From contig JASJFT010000090.1 of NCBI GenBank assembly GCA_030770425.1, positions 113,982 through 177,981 on the forward strand: 64,000 bases of DNA, written 5' to 3'. Numbering within the stretch: position 1 is the first letter of the stretch; the number at the start of each line of letters is the position of its first letter. Below are positions 57,078 to 64,000 of this stretch, in pieces. The position numbers and the translations under genes are program-made. The notes below the pieces were generated by a model that saw only the letters and a list, made by a program, of their open reading frames with translations, ran no database searches and was not told the origin of the DNA. This DNA is from Darksidea phi. Taxonomy: Eukaryota; Ascomycota; Dothideomycetes; Pleosporales; Lentitheciaceae.

Positions 57078-58106
57078 CTAAAAACTCGGCCTTTTCTCTT
57101 TCTCTGGCGATTTGACAGTATACTCGCCTACCTTTTTGCTCCCCTTTTCGTCACGGCTCGCCCGCTGCACAGACGAGGGTGGATACTGTGTCCTCGTCGC
57201 TCCCATCTTGTTCTCTCGTACTTCCTCCGTGATGTACTTGAGCGCCCGATCCGCAACATCCACATACTCCGGGTAATCCTCCGCCGCCGCCTCCGTATAA
57301 GCCGCAGCTTCTCCCAACCCTTGCATACCACGAGGCTCAAGAGGTCGGGATGCTACGCCATAGCCTTGATATCCGTGCGCATGCCGCGATCAACCTGCTC
57401 CTTGACGACCATAAGCGCAATCAACCCGTCAATTTCGACGCGCACCGTGCGCACGAAGGACTGGAAGCGCGCCACGTCCTTGACAGTCCAGTGGTTCAGC
57501 GTCATACTCCTGGCGCGCGTAGCGGGCGCGCGGATGCCGCTCTGGCGAACGAGGTCCTACAGCAGCGCGTACTTCTCGCGGAACGCTTCGAGGCGGTTAG
57601 TATCGATGGCGGGGTATTCGATCGCACTGAATCTCCTAGGCTGCTTCAATCCATACTTCTCCATTAGCTGCTCGCGCGTCAAATCTTTAGGCCGTCCCGC
57701 AATTTCCTCCAGCGCGGCATAAACCTTCTGCCTTACCCCATTCTTATCTAAGCGCGCATCTCGGAGTCTAAAATTGACGAGCAGCGCGTGGGGTCGGGGT
57801 TCGTCAGGCGAGGGTGCGAAGGCACCATGTGGTGCGCGATGGTGCGCGGCGGACTAGATATACCGACTACATCGCCGAAGATGAGGAGGCGGCCCTGCTG
57901 GATGCCGAGCTTGATGAGGGCGATTTCCTACGCGTGGTCCGAGCCTTTGTGCGGATGGATGAGGTTGAAGGCCTCTACGCAGGCGGCGAAGGCGGTGGCG
58001 AGGGAGAAAACGTTGGTGAGGATTTGGGCTTTGCTGAAGGATGCTGTTGCTGAGGGCGGGGCGGTGGTGTTGTGCCGGCCGACGCGTCATGATTCGCCGA
58101 GGCCAT
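57078..58106 (-). pseudogene. HeLo-like (prion-inhibition/propagation) domain pseudogene
   Basis: From ATG 58106 the - strand encodes, across frames, ILTNVFSLATAFAACVEAFNLI, then IALIKLGIQQGRLLIFGDVVGI, the N-terminal hallmark of HeLo domains (LxLxxLxxQxxRLxxWGxxVG). Further segments, LEEIAGRPKDLTREQLMEKYGL and RFQSFVRTVRVEIDGLIALM, and the C-terminal VDVADRALKYITEEVRENK (57326-57078), are colinear. Internal stops (TAG after SDHA; TAG where CAG is expected before DLVRQSG; TAG for Trp before HPDLL) and at least one frame change interrupt it. HeLo domains are membrane-active death effectors of fungal incompatibility such as HET-S. The gene is judged dead. Confidence 0.68.
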
Positions 58107-58250
58107 TGCGGGGCCCGTGTGCTCCACTGACTTGAACGCTACCATGTCAATACTTTGAGCCCTCGATTGAGATGGTAGGATGCGCATGCACCATGAGATG
58201 CCATGGCTGCAAGTCTGTATTGTTCGTTGACCCAGCCCCGCTCCTCCACT

Positions 58251-60297
58251 TCAAACCTCCTGCTTCTTGGTAGGATGCTGCAGCTTGCGATCAACCCGGT
58301 TCGTGAAATGGCTGTTGAACTCCGCACAACAGAAGGCACAAATAACGGCAATACTGCCAAACGCCAGACTGGAGTAAAACACCATGTGGTACGACTTGAC
58401 GTTCCCATCGCGAATCGCAACGATATATGCTGGCAGCCTCTCTGCCGTGATACCAGGAATCTTAGCAATCGTCGCACTAGCACCCGCGAGCCCTGCCTTG
58501 ATCAAAGCCACTATAGATGCTGGTTCCAGACCGTCTTGTTGTGCCAGAGGGGTAAGTCGAAGTGGTATGTCTTTGGTCTTCGTTGTAGTGAGGATACTGG
58601 AGAAGATAGCGGTAGCGACTGAACCAAGCGTTGCACGCACTGAGCCGAGAAGACCGCTCGCGAGACCTAGATTCTCAGGTGGCACAGTGAAAGGAACGGC
58701 GACGATACCAACGACTTCGACGATTCCGACAGCGAATGCACCGAGAGTGCACATAGTAATCGCTAAGGTGCGAGTTGAAGCGTCAGTTGCGGCCATAGCG
58801 CAGATGAAGCCGCACATGGCGAGCGACGAGGCACGGAGTTGCCAGTGGCCCCAGCCGAGCTTGATGGAGCCCCCTCCTACGACTTGTCCGAAAGCGACCG
58901 CTATGAGGATTAGCGTTGGAGGAGCGAGGTGAGTTGGGGAGCTTACGTCCACCGAGAGTAGCGGACACGAGACCGATCATGATTGAATTTGATTCGTACA
59001 GTGCTGTCACCATTTGTGGCCAGATGACTGCCAAGCTGTAGTAGAACATCTGGGCAAGGTTAGCATGAGGTTTCGAGGGGGTACTTGTTGAAGGAACGTA
59101 CGCTTCCCACGGATGCTACTCCAACAAGAGCCATGAAACGACCGTTCAGGAACAGGGACATTGGAATCAATGGGTACTTCAGCGACATATATACCTCTAT
59201 TTCCTGTCAGTCAAAACTCCACTTGAAATCAGAGAATAAACCTACCATAGAAGGCAAAAGCGACAAGGATAAAAAATCCAAGGATCAGCGGTACCAAGAC
59301 ATGATACGAAGCCCAAGGGTACAGTCCACCACCCCACGAGAGTGCCAAAACAAAACTCGTAAGACCACCAGAGTATAAAACAATACCTCCCCAGTCAAGG
59401 TCTTTCAAGTCCTGTCGCATGCTCCGTCCTTCGTGGAGTTGTCTATGGCTCGGTGGATGGTAGCAAACGTAAAAGAGCGCAACCGAGATAACGTTCGTGA
59501 TGAGGTTGAGGTAGTAGTTCCATCGCCATCCGAGGGCAGTGTATGCAGCAAGGGCACGGGCGATAAGCGGGCCGAATGTGGCGAGCGGACAGGTAGTCAA
59601 GAAGAGGAAACCGGTGAGTACGGCGCGGTGTTTGTTGGCGACTAATTCCATGAGGATGAAACTAGGAATTGTTAGACGCAGAAGAGGTTTGCGAGGACAG
59701 AACGAACGTGAAAGATGTTTGGATTGCACCAGCAAGGCCGATGAAGACGGAGCCCCCGAGGATGGTGTTGATGTCTTTTGCCGTGGCGTTGATGAGCGAA
59801 CCGGTGATTCCCAAAACTCCTCCGGCGATCATGAACCATCGTCGTCTGCCTCAGCGGTTAGGAAAGCCATATTTGCCGTTATGGTAGTTAAATAGGCATC
59901 TCACCCGAAGATATCACTAAGACGTCCGACCATGGTAAGTCCCACGCCACCACAGAGCGTTTGAACAACAGGGATAAGCGCATAGTTAGGGTCCGGTCCC
60001 AGGTCGGCGTTGATAATGGTAATTGTGTTTACGGGCAGTACATATCCTACACCAACAGTTAACGCCGACAGGCATTGCTAGAATGCGTAGATACATACCC
60101 AAGTACAGCCCTTGAGCCATAAATACGACCGCACCTAAAGATCCCAAGAACCGCCAATTCCAGTAGTAATTTGACGGCAGCTCACTTAGATCGCCGCCCT
60201 TTGCCTCCTCAGCAACCTCATCATGGGAAGAGCCATCCGACACATTCTCGATAGGCCTGTTTTGTGTCTCGATGATGTCTTTCTCACTAGGAGCCAT
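58251..60297 (-). CDS. MFS efflux transporter, TRI12-like, 14-TM type
   Basis: Seven exons, 60297-60099, 60046-59905, 59845-59708, 59661-59246, 59196-59102, 59049-58947 and 58900-58251, give 580 aa; introns are 46-59 nt. A charged N terminus precedes the first span. The signature VGRLSDIFG followed by RRWFMIAGG (motif A, loop 2-3) is split by intron 2. Other spans include WNYYLNLITNVISVALFYV and ILGFFILVAFAFYG, and PLIPMSLFLNGRFMALVGVAS after intron 4. This arrangement is that of fungal TRI12-type toxin/metabolite efflux pumps and their siderophore-transporter relatives. Substrate unknown. The donor GTTCGT of intron 3 is weak. The gene lies 145 bp from the HeLo pseudogene and 650 bp from the BVMO on the same strand. 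Confidence 0.82.
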
Positions 60298-60950
60298 GAT
60301 GTCCCAATTGTAAAGGGAGTAGGACGGAAGAAGGTGAGGTGCAGTGTCGGATCAAACGAAAGCGTGTAGTAGAATCGCGGCCATGCCGGCACACGTTCCT
60401 AGTACCGCAGTGTCTTCCCCGCACGGAACCCCCGAGCCTAGTGGCATGTCTTGTTTGACCCTCATATCTCCCGGCACTCTACCATTGGTCGAGTATATGT
60501 CGCTAAGGTAAATCAGGAAGCCCTTCCACAGGAGCCGAAGACAGGGATGTGGGCCACGGTAAAGTAACACCGAAAGTCGTAGGAAAGGGGAGAACCAACA
60601 GATCTCGTTAATTCTACACAGCTGTTGGAAAATCCGGGATGTTGAGAAGAACAGCAAGCACACACTCACTCATACTCACTCATACTCACTCACACTCACA
60701 TACACTCACACGGGGCAATTGTACCCTAGTATTAGATTCTGTGGGACCATGTTTCATTCAGATTCCGCTAGACGATGCTTACGCACCTTCCGGCTAAGCA
60801 TAACGCTATTTTAAGTTCCGACTAAGCATAGCGCTATTTTGAGCTACAAGAGAGTGAAATGATTCATTGATGAAGCCATGAGCATCCCAAGTCCCGCCAC
60901 GCCAGGAGCGCAACTTAGGCCTCGTTCTATGTTTCATTCGGACCAGCGCT
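60298..60950. other. Intergenic, MFS promoter
   Basis: 653 bases between the BVMO stop and the MFS start. Has a tandem ACTCATACTC/ACTCAC tract at about 60661-60711. No gene. Confidence 0.45.
60661..60711. repeat. Short CACTCAxA tandem tract
   Basis: Repeated CACTCATA/CACTCACA units of 8-10 bp over about 50 bases, in the MFS upstream region. Confidence 0.75.
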
Positions 60951-62828
60951 CTACATTTTGGAACCATTTGAGAGTACGAACCCCTCATATCCAGTCTCCT
61001 TCACTATGTTCAGCCTCTCATAGTATTTCGGAACCCCTCCTAAATAAACCAGCGGCTCGCGCACCTTCCCAGGGATGTTATCACCCATGTACCAAGACTT
61101 AGTAGAAGGTAGAAGAGTGGTATTCGCAAGAGTAATGACATCACTCTTCCACTTCTTCTCTGCGGCCTCCGTTGCCTCTATCGTGAAGTAATGGCGATCG
61201 CGCATATATTTGATCGTGTCGGCGATCCAACCCCCCTGTAGTTCGGCACAGGTGGGACCGTTGCATAATGGGGTGGGAGCCTGTGGCCCGTAGGCGAAGA
61301 ACATGTTGGGAAACCCATGCATCGTCATGCCCAGGTATGTCTTCACGCCGTCTTCCCAGCGATCTTTGAACAACTGTTCGTCTCTGCCTCTGATTTCGAT
61401 CCGAGTGAGGGTGCCAGTCAGGGCATCGTAACCCGTTGCAGGAATGATTGCATCGAATTCCATCTCCTCTGCGCATGTTTTAATCCCCTTCTCCGTGATT
61501 TCCTCAATAGGCGTTGTTTTCATATCGACGAGCTTGACGTGAGGCTCGTTGAAAGCCTCGAAATAGCAAGTCTCAACCGGAATGCGCTTGCATCCAAAGG
61601 CATACTGTTGCTTCATTGGCGCGAGCAGTTCGGCAATCTTAGGATCTACTCATTAACAGACGTGATCAGTCTATGTCTTTATTGCACATTGGACACACAT
61701 GCTCACCGTTGATCCTGGCTCGCGTTTTGTCCCGCCAAAAGTTGTACGCCTCGGTGTTAGCTTCCTTAGAGAAGAGTGTATCGCTGTAAGACGCAAGCCA
61801 GTACCTGAAGCCGCCTTCCTGCCAGAGTTTCTCGTACGTTTGGATTCGCTGCTCAGGTGTATCTTCGAAAGTTTTGCGCGGCAGGAAATTGTAGTCGAAA
61901 CCAGGAAAGGACTTGAGGCGTGCTGCCAGCGAGGCTTCGACCTCTTCATGGGTATGTGGTTTGTTGACATCATCGTAATCGACCTGGCACAGTGGCAGCG
62001 CCGTGTTAGGTGTGCGCTGGAACACAGTGAGTTGGCTTGCAACTTTACTCAATTCTTCCACCAGCTGTACAGCGGTAGAACCAGTACCGATGATAGCAAC
62101 CTTCTTGCCTTTGAGGTTTAGCCCTTGATGGGGCCAAGATGACGGGTGCAAGAAAAGACCTTTATGCCATCAGTAATCCATATATGACGTCAAGCAGCGT
62201 CACACTACGTACCTTTGTACTTGTTGACACCCTTCCAATTCGGAATGTGCTGCTTTGTAAGGGCGCCCGTGCAAAGTAAGAAGTACTTTGCACTATACTT
62301 CGTGCCGTTTTCCGCGGTAATGGTCCACTTCGACGATTTGTCATCCCACGAAGCAGACCCAATGTACGTATCGAACCTAGTATCTTTGCGCAGGTCCCAC
62401 TTCTCTGCAACGTGCTCGAAGTACGCTCGGATTTCTGGGCTGCCAGGAAAGCGCTGGGTGAAGTTCCAATCCTTCCATAGGTTTGGATCGGAAAATTGAT
62501 ACTGTGGAGCGGCGGTATCGACGCGAGCGCCAGGATATCTGCAGGAAAGAATGCAAGTCAGTGGAATGAGCCAGTTGCATCTCAACCTTACATACCGGTT
62601 CCAGAACCAGGTCCCACCGTAGTCGGAGCCGGCTTCGACCAGGAGGACTTTGTAACCCAGATCACGGAGCCTCTTGAGCTGATAGATCCCACTGAACCCA
62701 GCGCCTACTATGAGGACGTCTAGGTCATGGGAGCCCGAACTAAGGGACACCTCCTTGACTTCAGTGTTGTTTCCTTTGGTAAAGCTATCCTTCGCCGAAT
62801 TAGCGTGAGACTTGATTGGGTGATCCAT
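60951..62828 (-). CDS. Baeyer-Villiger-type flavin monooxygenase
   Basis: Exons 62828-62596, 62538-62213, 62159-61707 and 61645-60951 give 568 aa; introns are 53-61 nt. An in-frame ATG at 62942 would add 38 residues. The enzyme has two Rossmann motifs: the FAD site [17 protein letters not shown] and the NADPH site [18 protein letters not shown]. Just before the second comes [12 protein letters not shown], which aligns with the FxGxxxHxxxW fingerprint of Baeyer-Villiger monooxygenases though its first half is altered. [16 protein letters not shown] and the C-terminal ATGYDALTG also fit. Such enzymes insert oxygen next to a ketone, forming esters or lactones, commonly in steroid or meroterpenoid metabolism. 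Reading is intact throughout. Confidence 0.85.
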
Positions 62829-63595
62829 GTGAGGAAATAGGAAGTGACATGAAATGCTATTAGTTCTGCGGGTGCGGTTATCTGAGTCGCCGAAGCAGCG
62901 GCCAGTTTGAGCTGAAGCGTGTTGACGTGATAGAGGCTGCATTAAATGGGTCGGAGCGGATAATATATGATTGAGCGGACAAACACCTCGTCAGACACAG
63001 GGCTCACGTCATTTCGCTGATTACTTGCATGGTTGCGACGCCCATGTAGTAAAGAACGGCGATGATCGTAGTACTGAGTACTGCTAATCGGTGTGCTGCT
63101 CGGACCATATTTGTGTGGATAAACAGTCCCATGTAAATTCATGCGCGAAGGCACTTACTTCGCGGCGAGTGACAGGTCCCAGCATACGAATGCGCATAGA
63201 ATGCGTTGTCAAGCGCGTCGTGAGAAGCTATAGCTTGAGCCTATACCCAAGCTTGTGGGAATCTCGTGCAGCACAACTGATCACATCAGACCTACCGCTA
63301 GCGATTGGTTGGCGATGTGAAAGTGGATTCTCCTAACCGTGGTTAAGCATTACGATGCAGTGAAAATAGGTTCGCGGTGGTCAAGCAAAGATGATGGTGG
63401 TGGACGTAGAAGGCGTATCGTGTTTAGCGCAGGCGGGAGTGGGGGGAACAGCCGGAGCAGCTCGGCCCACCAACCTCGCTAACGTACACCCCTGTCCGTT
63501 TGGTCGGATAAAATAAAGACTAGTCGTTTTAGCTTAACGCTACTCGTCTGAAAAGCTTTATCCTTTATTTATTACGAATCTTTAGCGAATAGTAC
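62829..63595. other. Promoter of BVMO gene and spacer
   Basis: About 770 bases between the BVMO start and LTR copy B. No gene is supported. Confidence 0.45.
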
Positions 63596-63851
63596 CATGG
63601 TGTAGTAGCTGTAAGGGGGGCCCGATCGAGTATCGAAGGCTTAGGTAAGCGGAGAAACGGTAGGCCGGAGTCCGAGAGGAGGTTGTCCGGGAGCATCCTC
63701 AGTCTGATTCCATCCATCCCATCACAGAGCAGACAGAAGCAATAGTTCAATTGATTGAGTATTTTGGCCGCCTATTCTATCAGCTCTCCTATCCCTCCGA
63801 CTGCGGGTCGTGAGCTCCGCCACCCTATCTCCGATATACCCATACACCACA
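63596..63851 (-). mobile_element. Solo LTR-like element, copy B (inverted)
   Basis: 256 bp on the - strand, homologous to copy A: on that strand it starts TGTGGTGTA and ends TACACCATG. It is flanked by 4-bp duplications GTAC (63592-63595 and 63852-63855). Differences from copy A are mainly transitions. It lies in opposite orientation to copy A, so the pair is not a single retrotransposon. Confidence 0.75.
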
Positions 63852-63855
63852 GTAC

Positions 63856-64000
63856 TAGTATATTATTTACTTTATTTAGTACTTATCTATAGCTAACGTG
63901 TTTCATAAGCGAGCGGGCCATATAAGCGAGCGGGCCACCTCACCAACTTTTTCAGCCTTTGTAGCCCTATAGATCAACAACGCATCAGAATTCTATTGAA
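63856..64000. other. AT-rich flank after LTR copy B
   Basis: Contains an AT-rich segment (TATATTATTTACTTTATTTAG) and a direct repeat AAGCGAGCGGGCCA at about 63908 and 63927. No gene. Confidence 0.4.

Noticed and set aside
41034..63851. One large LTR retrotransposon bounded by the two repeats
   Set aside because: The copies are inverted, have different target duplications, and no gag, protease, RT or integrase lies between them.
1..64000. tRNA or rRNA genes
   Set aside because: Visual scan for B-box-like GGTTCGANTCC and for rRNA cores gave only chance matches inside coding genes; a covariance search was not possible.

Overview
The window is a 64 kb piece of a filamentous ascomycete (Pezizomycotina) genome, most likely from a Dothideomycete. 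The evidence is eukaryotic gene structure with many 46-60 nt introns (GT donors, CTRAY-like branch points, AG acceptors), orthologues of fungal core genes (nmrA, mitochondrial bL19 and uL1, glycogen synthase, Trk transporter, condensin subunit 3, COG2), and fungal-only families (HET domain, NACHT-ankyrin NLR, HeLo, CorA-like). Several pseudogenes carry C-to-T/G-to-A changes that look like repeat-induced point mutation (RIP). The class assignment is inference. All exon boundaries were set by hand from reading frame and splice consensus.

Positions 1 to about 27,300 are a conserved housekeeping block with ten intact genes: nmrA (+), mitochondrial bL19 (+), a GT25-type glycosyltransferase (-), an RA-PH adaptor (+), glycogen synthase (+), a TRK potassium transporter (+), condensin subunit CAP-G (-), mitochondrial cysteine synthase (+), a NudC-type NADH diphosphatase (-), COG2 (+) and mitochondrial uL1 (-) (eleven counting uL1). 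Condensin/cysteine synthase and NudC/COG2 are divergent pairs sharing short promoters of 276 and 384 bp. The spacer at 3.1-5.0 kb is rich in simple repeats, including an 11-unit phased A-tract array.

From about 27,300 to the end the character changes abruptly: AT-rich spacers, decayed genes and lineage-specific families. Intact genes here are a DUF3176-like membrane protein, a HET-domain protein, a CorA-like membrane protein, a duplicated F-box-like protein, a very large NLR (alpha/beta-hydrolase + NACHT + ankyrins + P/Q-rich tail), an MFS efflux pump and a Baeyer-Villiger-type flavin monooxygenase. Pseudogenes are two protein-kinase remnants, an FAD monooxygenase, an alpha/beta hydrolase, a UbiA prenyltransferase and a HeLo-domain protein. 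Two solo LTR-like copies in the same family, each with terminal inverted repeats and 4-bp target-site duplications, sit at 41.0 and 63.6 kb.

Two biological readings of the accessory block are offered as inference. First, it concentrates nonself-recognition and cell-death families (HET, hydrolase-NLR, HeLo remnant, kinase remnants). Second, its right end (hydrolase, UbiA, MFS, BVMO, with an FAD monooxygenase further left) looks like a partly decayed meroterpenoid-type metabolic cluster of which only the transporter and the BVMO still read open.
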